A stretch of 64,000 bases of DNA from Methylovulum sp. Lineage in GTDB: Bacteria; Pseudomonadota; Gammaproteobacteria; Methylococcales; Methylomonadaceae. This document shows, one piece after another, positions 39,428-47,582 of the stretch. The notes under the pieces were generated by a model. That model saw only the letters and a program-made list of their open reading frames with translations. It was not told the origin of the DNA and did no database searches. The position numbers were made by a program, and so were the translations under genes. The stretch spans positions 1 through 64,000 of the forward strand of contig NZ_JAQTZU010000005.1 in the NCBI RefSeq assembly GCF_028687615.1, written 5' to 3'. The number at the start of each line of letters is the position of its first letter. Within the stretch, counting starts at the first letter, position 1.

Positions 39428-40060
39428 CTAATGGCTATTAAAATCAGTAAAAACACTTATCCAGGAACCACACATCATCTTTCCCCCTTCGAGACAAGCA
39501 ACCGGGTTATTATCAAAATAGCGTGAGCATAAGTCGATAATTTCTTCACCATGTATCAGATCAGCTTCTAAATGAATGGCAACCCAGCGTTTTTGTTTTT
39601 TATTTAACCCTAAGCGTTCAAAAAAAACGTTACCTTCCATCTGTAAATGTTTGGCTATATTTTCAAAAACATAAACTGCGCCTAAGTAAGGATAGATGTT
39701 GTCACCTAAATTAAACCATCTGGCATGAAAGTTTTTAACTGATTGGGGTATTGCTTCAGAAACATCATCCCCTAACTCCCTTAGATCTTCCCTGGCTAAA
39801 ATATAATGTGCCTGTTCCTCACTAACCATGTGGTTAAAATATTTCTTTAACTCTTCGTTATGGGCAATATTGCCCGCATGTCTTATCATCTCACCGCTTC
39901 TGGCCGTGTAATGATACATGGTGTTTAAAAACTGTTTGTATTGCTCCAAATCGAAACCATTAGCTCCTAAAAACGGCTTAAAGGTATTTGCCGCTTTTTC
40001 AGCAAGCACTTCAAGCTCTTGGATAGCGTACACTTCATCAGATATTGAGGGATTTTTCAT
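39428..40060 (-). CDS. Heme-oxygenase-like fold enzyme, candidate diiron oxidase
   Basis: 210 aa, all-helical, of the TenA/heme-oxygenase-like superfamily. Metal-ligand type residues recur: GEMIRHAGNIAH, VSEEQAHYILARE, and HLEADLIHGEEI. The E..H and HLEAD..H pattern matches heme-oxygenase-like diiron oxidases and oxygenases rather than a heme oxygenase or TenA thiaminase, whose signature Cys is not seen. It is first in a two-gene operon with the LuxI/FeeM-like acyltransferase, so it may modify the acyl chain or amino acid. The ligand assignment needs a structural model. Confidence 0.7.
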   Translation of the reverse strand: MKNPSISDEVYAIQELEVLAEKAANTFKPFLGANGFDLEQYKQFLNTMYHYTARSGEMIRHAGNIAHNEELKKYFNHMVSEEQAHYILAREDLRELGDDVSEAIPQSVKNFHARWFNLGDNIYPYLGAVYVFENIAKHLQMEGNVFFERLGLNKKQKRWVAIHLEADLIHGEEIIDLCSRYFDNNPVACLEGGKMMCGSWISVFTDFNSH

Positions 40061-40404
40061 TGATCAACCTATGTGTTTACTATCGAAATTTATTGACTAT
40101 TTTTAGCCGTCATTTTTGAGTGAAGCAGAAGATTTTGTGAAAAAATAGCTTGGGAGTTTCATTTTTAGTCAATAATGTGGTTTAACTCCATTTTCAGAAC
40201 CCTCCCCAACACACCATTGTCCAGAATTAAACTGAATGCCTCACATTTGGCAAATATATGGGAATTATTGCCTAATTCTTTACAAACGCGTTGAGATTAA
40301 CCCACCATTCCGCTTTTTGGCAATTATTTTGATAACAACAGACCTTTTTACAGTCAATTCTAACCGGTCAATAAGCCACCCATACCACAGGCTAAGGATA
40401 ATTC
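40061..40404. other. Intergenic region, divergent promoters expected
   Basis: 344 AT-rich bp between the divergent heme-oxygenase-like and methyltransferase genes. I see no gene, no repeat shared with other parts of the window, and no strong promoter pair. Confidence 0.5.
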
Positions 40405-41190
40405 ATGTCACTCCCTAAAGGCTATTTAGATACCGAAGCCCTCGATATTTTTGCCAAACTGCTCAATAACATCAAACAGCGTAGCTACGATGCCATGTCC
40501 ATTAAAAAAGGCCATAAGGTATTAGACTTGGGCTGTGGCCCAGGTACTGACACCGTCCCTCTAGGGTTATTGGTCGGCAACCAGGGCCAAGTCATCGGTG
40601 TGGATTACGATTTGGCGATGCTGGCCGAAGCCAATCAACGCGCGGAGCAAGCGGGTGTAAGCGCGTGGGTCAAGCATCAGCAAACCGATGCCGCATCCCT
40701 GCCTTTTGATAGCAATTATTTCGATGCCTGCCGCAGTGACCGGCTCTTTCAACATTTGCCTAATCCGGTACAATCCTTGTCAGAAATGGTCAGGGCAACA
40801 AAATCCGCTGGCAGGGTAGTTATCGTGGATACTGACTGGGGATCCTTATCCATTGATACTGACGAAATTGACATTGAGCGGCGATATGCACGGTTTGTCG
40901 CCTGTTCCGCCTTGCATAACGGTTATTCAGGACGCACATTATGCCGGCTCTTCAAACAACAAAACTTAACGGATATTAGCTTTGAAGTTTTTCCGGTTGC
41001 AGTTACCCGAAGCATGTTGATCCGCCAGGCAACACAAGCGGACAGGACGGAACAAGATGCCGTTGCCGCCGGAGTCCTCTCTACTGAAGAGGTGCAACGC
41101 TGGCGTGGCAGCCAAGCACAGGCGGATGCCGAAGGCGTGTATTTTGCCAGTGTCAATATTTTCCTAGTTACTGGCCGCAAACCCGAATGA
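40405..41190 (+). CDS. SAM-dependent methyltransferase, class I
   Basis: 261 aa. SAM-binding motif I is VLDLGCGPGTDTVPL, followed by VIGVDYDLAMLAEA (acidic ribose ligand) and the aromatic or hydrophobic motif region FDACRSDRLFQHLPNP. The family is UbiE/COQ5-like small-molecule methyltransferases. The substrate is unknown. RBS AAGGA precedes the ATG. It is divergent from the heme-oxygenase-like operon, so a shared pathway is possible but unproven. A MITE lies 61 bp downstream. Confidence 0.85.
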   Translation: MSLPKGYLDTEALDIFAKLLNNIKQRSYDAMSIKKGHKVLDLGCGPGTDTVPLGLLVGNQGQVIGVDYDLAMLAEANQRAEQAGVSAWVKHQQTDAASLPFDSNYFDACRSDRLFQHLPNPVQSLSEMVRATKSAGRVVIVDTDWGSLSIDTDEIDIERRYARFVACSALHNGYSGRTLCRLFKQQNLTDISFEVFPVAVTRSMLIRQATQADRTEQDAVAAGVLSTEEVQRWRGSQAQADAEGVYFASVNIFLVTGRKPE

Positions 41191-41251
41191 TTTGGCTAAA
41201 CAATCGCCTTGCGGCCAAGTTTTTGCCACGCCCGAACTCTTAACGGTCATG

Positions 41252-41387
41252 GGTAGTCCTGCAATCGGAATGATTTGTAAAAAGTCAAGCCTACCGATTT
41301 ATTGGGTCGAATGCCCGTACTTCAAGGCGTACGGTCATCGCAATATTTTATTGACAAATCTATTATCATTCCGATTGCAGGACTACC
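41252..41387. mobile_element. MITE family 1, copy B (136 bp)
   Basis: Perfect 23-bp terminal inverted repeats beginning GGTAGTCCTGCAATCGGAAT. Same length as copy A at 1844-1979 and nearly the same sequence, opposite orientation. No 8-bp target duplication: the left flank is CGGTCATG, the right AAAAATTG. The right flank is a helicase-gene fragment, so one side was probably lost by deletion or recombination after insertion. Confidence 0.88.
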
Positions 41388-41670
41388 AAAAATTGTAGAG
41401 GATGATGTTTTCATATTCCAAACCCTTGGCTTCCTGAATGGTGAACACCAGTGGCGTACGGAAATGCTGTTGCGCGGCGGGTTTTTGCTCGACGGTCATG
41501 ACGATGACCGCAAACAGTGTTGACGCACGGGTTTTGGAGTCCAGTTCCTCGCGGATGGCGGCGGTGTCCTGCAAAAACAGCACTTCGCCTTGGTTATGAC
41601 CGTTGCTTTCGACCAGATAATGGCTTTCCTTGTCTATCGAGCCGAAGCGTTGGTTTTTGATTTTTAAAAT
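41388..41670 (-). pseudogene. Remnant of a UvrD/Rep-like superfamily I helicase
   Basis: A continuous 94-codon frame with no start, truncated at both ends exactly at MITE borders. The peptide contains VFTIQEAKGLEYENIILYNF, which resembles the helicase motif V (T.H.AKGLEF) of UvrD/Rep-type enzymes. Upstream comes a segment (KNQRFGSIDKESHYLVESNG...TAAIREELDSK) like the 2B/2A linker of such proteins. Downstream it ends within MITE copy B; upstream it ends at MITE family 2 copy B. Neither flank continues a helicase frame. Confidence 0.7.
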
Positions 41671-42000
41671 GGCTCTATATGGGTTTTAAGGTCTTTTGCT
41701 AAAAATATACGTTAAGTCATTAATAAGCGTGGTTATCTCCAAAATACCCGTCATTCCGGCATACCCTCTGGGGCATAAAGGGATTGCCGGAATCCAGATG
41801 CCAAGGATGGCATCTGGGTCACAACGGGCATTTAAAAACAGTCAACCATCTATTTTTTGTCCTAATTGTAACCGTTCACGTCCTTGTGAACTGGATTCCG
41901 GCAATCCCTTTATGCCCCAGAGGGTATGCCGGAATGACGGGGGTATTTATGGCCGCTATATTTATTAACGGACAAAAGACCTTAAAACCCATATAGAGCC
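41671..42000. mobile_element. MITE family 2, copy B (330 bp)
   Basis: Same ends as the element at 31382-31676 (GGCTCTATATGGGTTTTAAG and complement). Longer because the internal inverted repeat has extra units (CATACCCTCTGGGGCATAAAG and its mirror). No perfect target duplication: TTTAAAAT on the left, AAAATTAA on the right. It borders the helicase remnant. Confidence 0.88.
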
Positions 42001-42064
42001 AAAATTAATTGGTGATCTGAATGAAGCAACGCGAAACTCAGGAAAATCCGTATGGCGGTTCCTG

Positions 42065-43213
42065 TTACTTGTTCTGTGTTGTTGGCCGGGGATGGCTGCG
42101 CACATAGTCGATGCACCTTAGGATTTCTGGCGCACCGTTATGTTGATACCTCCCTGTTTGTTCCTGGGCCCACTGGTAAAAGCCTTCGCATAACGCTTCC
42201 AAACCCGGATTCCCCGCCAGGTAGGCAGCAATGATTTTCACCATTCCATATCCGAACTTGCCAATCTCAAAGAGAGAAGAAGCTTCTTCGAGGGTATTAA
42301 AATGGTATTCAAAGCTTGATAAGGTTTTGTATTGCGCCAGCGCTGGCAATAGATAAGCCTGTAATTTCATGGTTAGCTGCGCCACGACCGCATCAATTTG
42401 TTCAAACCGTTTAATATAATATCGCCCTCCCATTCCCCCCACTTCAAATTCATCAGTCCCTTCAATCCACTTATCCGAGTTCAAAGAAAGCGTGGACATT
42501 TTCGCCACATCTTCTAGAGATTTGTCTGGATAGGCATGTTCACAAATTAGGTCTGAAATGGCATGGCAACGTAGTGTCGTTACAATGCCGAGCTCGGCAA
42601 AAAGCGGCAAACCATAACACCCTGGAGACCAAAGCATAATTTCACACCAGCTTTCTGGATGGATTTGTTTGAACAGGTGTTTATTTTTGTAAGCTGTGTA
42701 ACCGTGTTCGAGCATAAGCGGAGCCAGGCGCTCAAAAACGATGTCCAGCACTTCTTCGTTTGTCGGTTGCTTTATTGTGGATGAAGCAGGGGTGGTTTTG
42801 CCCGGCATCCTCAATACGTTGCCGTCTGGCAAATACACCTCTCCCGCTTGCTCATCCATCACGCAAAGCCCTAACTCAGCGGCTTCCTGCATCACAAACG
42901 GGCGGACTTCGTCAAACAAATCATTTAGGTTAAGCCCTAAACCATAAACCGCATCAAAGGTTTTACCATTGAGTGGCGAATCAGTCCAAGCCAATTCGGA
43001 CAAATCAAAATCATCATCCCCGTCTTCATCAAACGGCACCGAATCCATATCTGGATAGCGTTGTTTAAGCCGCTCGGCCAGGGCGATGAATTTCGGGTTA
43101 AACTCACTTAACTGACAAGACTGCAAAGTTTCAAGAAGCTGCAAAGCAGCATCAATGCTCACGGGAAAAGGTTTATTTACGGGATTATCCCAAATTTGTA
43201 CGACATAGCTCAT
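42065..43213 (-). CDS. Hypothetical two-part protein, possibly immunity-type
   Basis: 382 aa, soluble, no signal. The N-terminal third (MSYVVQIWDNP...NPKFIALAERLKQRYPDMDS...WTDSPLNGKTFDAVYG, ending VMDEQAGEVYLPDGNVLRMPG) resembles a domain I associate with proteins beside secreted toxins. The C-terminal part (ERLAPLMLEHGYTAYKNKHLFKQ, CYGLPLFAELGIVTTLRCHA) looks like a DUF4304-type module. Both statements are impressions from pattern, not searches. It sits between MITE-bounded debris and a frameshifted gene. No toxin gene is visible nearby. Treat the function as unknown. Confidence 0.6.
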   Translation of the reverse strand: MSYVVQIWDNPVNKPFPVSIDAALQLLETLQSCQLSEFNPKFIALAERLKQRYPDMDSVPFDEDGDDDFDLSELAWTDSPLNGKTFDAVYGLGLNLNDLFDEVRPFVMQEAAELGLCVMDEQAGEVYLPDGNVLRMPGKTTPASSTIKQPTNEEVLDIVFERLAPLMLEHGYTAYKNKHLFKQIHPESWCEIMLWSPGCYGLPLFAELGIVTTLRCHAISDLICEHAYPDKSLEDVAKMSTLSLNSDKWIEGTDEFEVGGMGGRYYIKRFEQIDAVVAQLTMKLQAYLLPALAQYKTLSSFEYHFNTLEEASSLFEIGKFGYGMVKIIAAYLAGNPGLEALCEGFYQWAQEQTGRYQHNGAPEILRCIDYVRSHPRPTTQNK

Positions 43214-43340
43214 AGGTATTTTTCTCTGTTAAGGTTTGGTCGGCTAATGACACTGATTTTATTAAAATGGATGACGGCAATTAGGGTTGCTTTCCGTGCC
43301 GACTCTATCTTTAGCGCGGGCACATCCGGTTAGGGTCAAT

Positions 43341-43678
43341 TCAAACTTTATTAAAAATTTCAATGCTGGCTAGGAAAAATAAACCGGCCGTTATCGCCGC
43401 TAAAATCTTCAATTGCTGAAGAAGCTTGGCCATATCGGCATCCTTAATAACCATGATTGAAAACACCAATGTCATTGGGATTAACAGGATAAGCCTAGTA
43501 ATCAAAATCGTATCGTATAATTCATCGATATGGGGGCCGATACACGCATCGGTTGTTGCTGACGCTCTGGCTGGACAACTAAAAAAATATAGTCTGGAAT
43601 AAAATTCCCAGTGGGCAAAACCACGAGAAATACCATGATGCCGATAAAAATACGCAGAAAGAAGTGTTTTGTATTCAT
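43341..43678 (-). pseudogene. Small membrane protein, probably frameshifted
   Basis: A gene start at 43676-43678, with AAGGA upstream, opens a 58-codon frame (MNTKHFFLRIFIGIMVFLVVLP...) that ends at 43502. A second frame continues as YDTILITRLILLIPMTLVFS and AAITAGLFFLASIEIF to a stop at 43341. Joined by one shift they give a plausible protein of about 112 aa with three membrane helices. The overlap contains a run of five G (43532-43536, C on the coding strand), a typical slip or sequencing-error site. The 136-codon frame at this place would start with unlikely sequence. Confidence 0.55.
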
Positions 43679-44094
43679 TTTTGGTTTTTTCCTTAACTGA
43701 ACGCTTTAAGTTGAGTGAGCTTGCAACATCCATCGCAAGCCTAATTTCCAAGCTCTTAGATGATGGAGTATCGCTATGGCTTAATCATTTATGCACTTAA
43801 CCGATTCAAAACGATGAACTCGACAAAACACACTCGGAGAAATTATGCCACGGGTATAGCCTTCTTTCCTGCACTTATCGGTTGCGCTTTCAACTCCCTG
43901 CCGGCCAATAGGATCCGCGTAGTTCCTGTCAAAAACAGTTTCAATACTAGCCACATAGAGCCATTTTTTTAATGCGTAACTTCATATAATTGATAACCTA
44001 TGCCCCATCCCATTTTATGGGCATTACAAACTAAGCAACTACTGGCCCTAGCTTAGTATAATGCGTCTTTTTTATGATGACGAAAGAGGTGCAT
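43679..44094. other. Intergenic region before the SMR remnant
   Basis: About 416 bp without a convincing gene; a 70-codon plus frame (43760-43972) has no recognisable features. A perfect TATAAT at 44057-44062 lies 33 bp before the SMR start, but no -35 at proper spacing. I looked for guanidine-riboswitch features, often upstream of this transporter family, and found none. Confidence 0.5.
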
Positions 44095-44397
44095 GTGGCG
44101 AGGTTATTGTTGTTTCCTGCAGGGTTTGTGGAAATAATTTTTGCGTTAAGCCTTAAGTATAACGAAGGATTCACCAAGCTTTGGCCTAGTGTGGCAACGA
44201 TGATCTCAGGCGTCGGTAGTTTTTATTTGCTGATGTTGGCAATTAAAACCTTAATTGGCAACGGAGCTTTCTGCTCCCGTCCCACTTTGAAAACGTACAA
44301 CCTTGAAATAAGGAAACATCTTCTAAATCAAAGCTTATCTCTCTATAAAGGTATGCGGTTTTTCAGTCAGATGGGAGTAGATACAAACAATAAATAG
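44095..44397 (+). pseudogene. Truncated SMR-family efflux protein (SugE-like)
   Basis: A GTG start (44095-44097, AGAGG upstream) opens 100 codons. The first 50 match SugE/EmrE-type proteins: VARLLLFPAGFVEIIFALSLKYNEGFTKLWPS carries the key Glu in helix 1, and GSFYLLMLAIKTL is helix 2. After KTL the sequence diverges (IGNGAFCSRPTLKTYNLEIR) and the last two helices of the four-helix family fold are missing. It is therefore unlikely to be a working transporter. Confidence 0.75.
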
Positions 44398-44866
44398 ACG
44401 AAATATTTCAGTTTTGAGCTGGACGGCGAAGTGATTCCGCATCCAAGCCTGAATCAGCCAGATGTCGGGAAAGCCGCGCACACTGTAAGTTTTAAATCTC
44501 AATTGCTTGCGCCTTAAGCGGTTGCGTGAGGACAGCATCACCCAGCTTTACCAAATTACCAGCGAATTGCAACATGACACCGAAGCCTTGAGGCAATTTT
44601 TACTGCTGGAACTTCAAGAAACTAAAAGTTTCATTAATGCGCGTAAACAATAGTTTGGTTAATTTGAAAGTGGGCTTGGTATGGGTAAATATTTTGAACC
44701 CTTTAGGAAGCCAAAATGAAAACGCTATGGCAAACGTAACTATTGAAGATATTAAGTGTCCAATTTTTTCGGCTGTATCCAAATCCGTTTATACTTTTTT
44801 AAACGATGATATCTGGGAAGGCGACGATCATGACCATTATTTGTAAGCCATTAAAAAATAACCACA
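44398..44866. other. Decayed region with gene fragments
   Basis: About 470 bp. A 44-codon plus frame near 44520-44651 (LREDSITQLYQITSELQHDTEALRQ...) reads like the C-terminal coiled part of a lost gene. A further frame near 44727-44846 (VTIEDIKCPIFSAVSKSV) has no recognisable match. No start, RBS or promoter supports either. The ccmG gene begins at 44867. Confidence 0.5.
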
Positions 44867-45400
44867 ATGCTTAAATACCTCATCCCCCTAATCCTGTTCA
44901 TCGTCATGGCGGTTTTCCTCGCTATCGGTTTGAACTTAAAGCCTAACGAAATCCCTTCGCCATTGCTAAACAAGCCATCGCCCGCTTTCGCCGCGCCTAA
45001 GCTGCAAGCACCAAACGAAAAACTGGCGACCGCCGACCTAAAAGGCCAAGTCTGGTTGTTCAATGTCTGGGCTTCGTGGTGTGTGTCCTGCCGTGAAGAG
45101 CATCCGGTGTTAAATGAATTTGCTAAACAAAAAGCAGTGACGATTATCGGCTTGAATTACAAAGACGACCCCGCCGCCGCGAAAACTTGGCTGGATACCT
45201 TGGGCAATCCGTACAATGTCAGCATTATGGATCAGGACGGGCGCATCGGTTTGGATTGGGGCGTTTATGGTGTACCGGAAACCTTTGTAATGGATAAAAA
45301 AGGCATTGTGCGTTACAAACACACGGGGCCGGTGATGCCGGACGATGTCCAAAACGTTTTCCTGCCCCTGATCGCCCAACTGCAAGCGGAGGCTCCATGA
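44867..45400 (+). CDS. ccmG: Thiol:disulfide oxidoreductase of cytochrome c maturation
   Basis: 177 aa, membrane-anchored thioredoxin (also called DsbE). An N-terminal helix (YLIPLILFIVMAVFLAIGLNL) anchors it; the redox centre is WASWCVSCREEHPVL, and the cis-Pro loop is YGVPETF. It keeps apocytochrome c or the heme-handling partners reduced in the periplasm. The stop overlaps the ccmH start (ATGA). The rest of the ccm genes (A-F) are not in this window. Confidence 0.93.
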   Translation: MLKYLIPLILFIVMAVFLAIGLNLKPNEIPSPLLNKPSPAFAAPKLQAPNEKLATADLKGQVWLFNVWASWCVSCREEHPVLNEFAKQKAVTIIGLNYKDDPAAAKTWLDTLGNPYNVSIMDQDGRIGLDWGVYGVPETFVMDKKGIVRYKHTGPVMPDDVQNVFLPLIAQLQAEAP

Positions 45401-45909
45401 AACCCGGCATACTGATGTTATTACTGCTATTATCGCCATTCGCCGCCGATGCCATTGACTCGCGGCAGTTCGCCAATCCTGAGCAACAGGAAGCTTACGA
45501 AACGCTGACTTCGGAACTGCGTTGCTTGGTTTGCCAAAATCAAACCATCGCCGATTCCAACGCCGAACTGGCTGCGGATTTGCGTAGGCAAGTCCAAGAA
45601 ATGTTGGAGCAAGGCAAATCGCGCGAGGAGATTGTGCGGTTTATGACCGACCGCTACGGGGATTTTGTGTTGTACAAACCGCCGTTTAAATTAAAAACGG
45701 GCTTGCTCTGGTTGGGGCCGATAGTGTTTTTGCTGCTAGGTTTAGTGGCGGTATTTTTTGTCATCCGCCAGCGCCAGCCCCGTTCCCAACGGGACTTTGG
45801 CATACACACCCTCCCTGGCGATAAAAAAAGGGATGCTGATGTAGAAAATACACAAACCGAAAAATTGGCGAAAATCCGCCGTTTGTTAGATGAAGGGGAT
45901 GCTTCTTGA
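45397..45909 (+). CDS. ccmH: Cytochrome c-type biogenesis protein CcmH
   Basis: 170 aa. Signal peptide (LLLLLSPFAADA), conserved CcmH motif LRCLVCQNQTIADSNAELAADLR (redox CxxC), RYGDFVLYKPPF, and a single C-terminal helix (GPIVFLLLGLVAVFFVI). Short CcmH without the TPR part; the TPR protein is encoded separately as CcmI, the usual split in many Proteobacteria. Overlaps ccmG (ATGA) and the next start (TTGA). Confidence 0.93.
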   Translation: MKPGILMLLLLLSPFAADAIDSRQFANPEQQEAYETLTSELRCLVCQNQTIADSNAELAADLRRQVQEMLEQGKSREEIVRFMTDRYGDFVLYKPPFKLKTGLLWLGPIVFLLLGLVAVFFVIRQRQPRSQRDFGIHTLPGDKKRDADVENTQTEKLAKIRRLLDEGDAS

Positions 45910-47147
45910 TTACCTTGTTTTGGCTGCTGGTCGGCCTACTGATACTCATCGCCTTGGCGATTATTTTGCCACCGCTGTGGCGGCAACGCACGGTGCTTGC
46001 CGCCGATATGGACACGCGTAATATCGTGATTGCCAAAACGCGGCTGGCGGAATTAAAAGATCAATTACAATCCGGCGCACTGACGCAAGCGCAATACGAA
46101 GATCAACGCACCGAGCTGGAATTGGCTTTGGCAGATGATTTGGACATCACCACTGCAAACGCTACGCCCGCGCAGGGCCGCTGGTTGGCTTATGTGTTGG
46201 CGATGTTGCTGCCGTTGTCGGCATTGGCTTTATACGCAGGCTTAGGCACTTATCAAGCCATTACGCCCACACCGGAAATGCTAGGCGCTGCCCAACCTGC
46301 CACGCCGAACGTCGAAGACATCAACAAAATGGTCGCCAAACTCGCCGGGCGTATGAAGACCAACCCCACCGATGCCGAAGGCTGGACGATGCTGGGCAAG
46401 TCTTACAAATACCTGCAACAATTCCCCAAAGCCGCCGATGCGTTTGCGAAGGCTTATGCCTTATTGGGCGAGCAATCGGAGATTATGTTGTTATACGCCG
46501 ACGCGCTCGCCTTTGCCAATAACGAGCAAATGGCGGGCAAGCCGGCGGAACTGGTGTTTAAAGTCCTGGCTCATGAGCCGGACAACATCACCGCCTTGTG
46601 GTACGGCGGCATGGCGAAAGCGCAAACGGGCGAAGCGGCGGAAGGCGTAAAATTATGGCGTAAGTTATTGACTTTATTGCCACCGGATTCACCAGCACAA
46701 CAGGAAGTGAAGACATTGTTAAGCAAATTGGAGGCGGCTGCGCCAGGTGGTGTTGCTGGCGGTGCGCCAACTGAAACGGTAACCGCCGCGCAAGCTCCCC
46801 CTATCGCGCTGGAAATCCAAGTCAGCCTTGCACCTGAATTGCAAGCGTCGGTTACGCCTAATGATACGGTGTTCATTTACGCCCAAGCCCTAACGGGTTC
46901 CCGTGTGCCGCTGGCGATCATCCGCAAGCAAGTCTCGGATTTGCCATTGACCGTGACCTTGACCGATGCGCTGGCGATGATGCCAAACATGAAGCTGTCA
47001 AACTTTGCCGACGTGAAATTATTGGCGCGGGTGTCCAAATCCGGCAATGCCATGTCGCAGCCAGGGGATTTGATTGGCACGGTGGAATCGGCGGCAACGT
47101 CCGACAAAAATAACCACGCCATCGTCATCAATTCTCAGGTCAAATGA
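45906..47147 (+). CDS. ccmI: Cytochrome c biogenesis protein CcmI (TPR)
   Basis: 413 aa. N-terminal helix pair (LFWLLVGLLILIALAIILPPL and WLAYVLAMLLPLSALALYAGLG) and a periplasmic TPR region: TDAEGWTMLGKSYKYLQQFPKAADAFAKAYALL and further units. It binds apocytochrome c and passes it to CcmF/H. The C-terminal part (LEIQVSLAPELQASVTPNDTVFIYAQAL) is the beta-rich domain of many CcmI proteins. The start is TTG at 45906, overlapping the ccmH stop. Confidence 0.9.
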   Translation: MITLFWLLVGLLILIALAIILPPLWRQRTVLAADMDTRNIVIAKTRLAELKDQLQSGALTQAQYEDQRTELELALADDLDITTANATPAQGRWLAYVLAMLLPLSALALYAGLGTYQAITPTPEMLGAAQPATPNVEDINKMVAKLAGRMKTNPTDAEGWTMLGKSYKYLQQFPKAADAFAKAYALLGEQSEIMLLYADALAFANNEQMAGKPAELVFKVLAHEPDNITALWYGGMAKAQTGEAAEGVKLWRKLLTLLPPDSPAQQEVKTLLSKLEAAAPGGVAGGAPTETVTAAQAPPIALEIQVSLAPELQASVTPNDTVFIYAQALTGSRVPLAIIRKQVSDLPLTVTLTDALAMMPNMKLSNFADVKLLARVSKSGNAMSQPGDLIGTVESAATSDKNNHAIVINSQVK

Positions 47148-47362
47148 CGGTGGAAGAGCGGATTATCGAGCTGGAAATCAAAGCCGCGTATCAGGAAGAT
47201 TTGTTACAGGCATTGAACCATATCGTCAGCCAGCAACAGCAGCAAATTGACCGTTTGGAAATGACTTGTACATTGCTTAATGAGCGCATCAAAAGTATTT
47301 CAACCCAGCGGCAAGAGGATGAAAATCTGAGCAATGCCCATGAAATACCGCCGCATTATTAA
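47144..47362 (+). CDS. slyX: SlyX family protein
   Basis: 72 aa. One coiled coil (VEERIIELEIKAAYQEDLLQALNHIVSQQQQQIDRLE region) and the conserved end PPHY, which defines SlyX. Its function is not known. It overlaps ccmI (ATGA), so it is expressed with the cytochrome c maturation genes. Confidence 0.9.
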   Translation: MTVEERIIELEIKAAYQEDLLQALNHIVSQQQQQIDRLEMTCTLLNERIKSISTQRQEDENLSNAHEIPPHY

Positions 47363-47582
47363 TTGATGATGCACACGACCAGCCGCTGTCCACGACCCGT
47401 AAGAGCGCGAAGCGAAAAACCCGAAAGGCGCGAAAAATAAGTTTTGGATCAATGGCATGAAGGGTAAGGAAGCGGTTCCGTAACGTTTTTTTGCGTGCCT
47501 TTCGTGATTTTTGTGGGCAAGTCCGCCACATAACATTCAAACCTGAAAATAGCGTCCTTTACTCATAACACTGTAAACGTTA

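Noticed and set aside
43760-43972. A 70-codon plus-strand frame before the SMR remnant
   Set aside because: No RBS, no hydrophobic or conserved pattern; likely chance.
43974-44094. Guanidine riboswitch upstream of the SugE-like remnant
   Set aside because: Neither the ykkC core nor paired ACGR-loop hairpins could be found.
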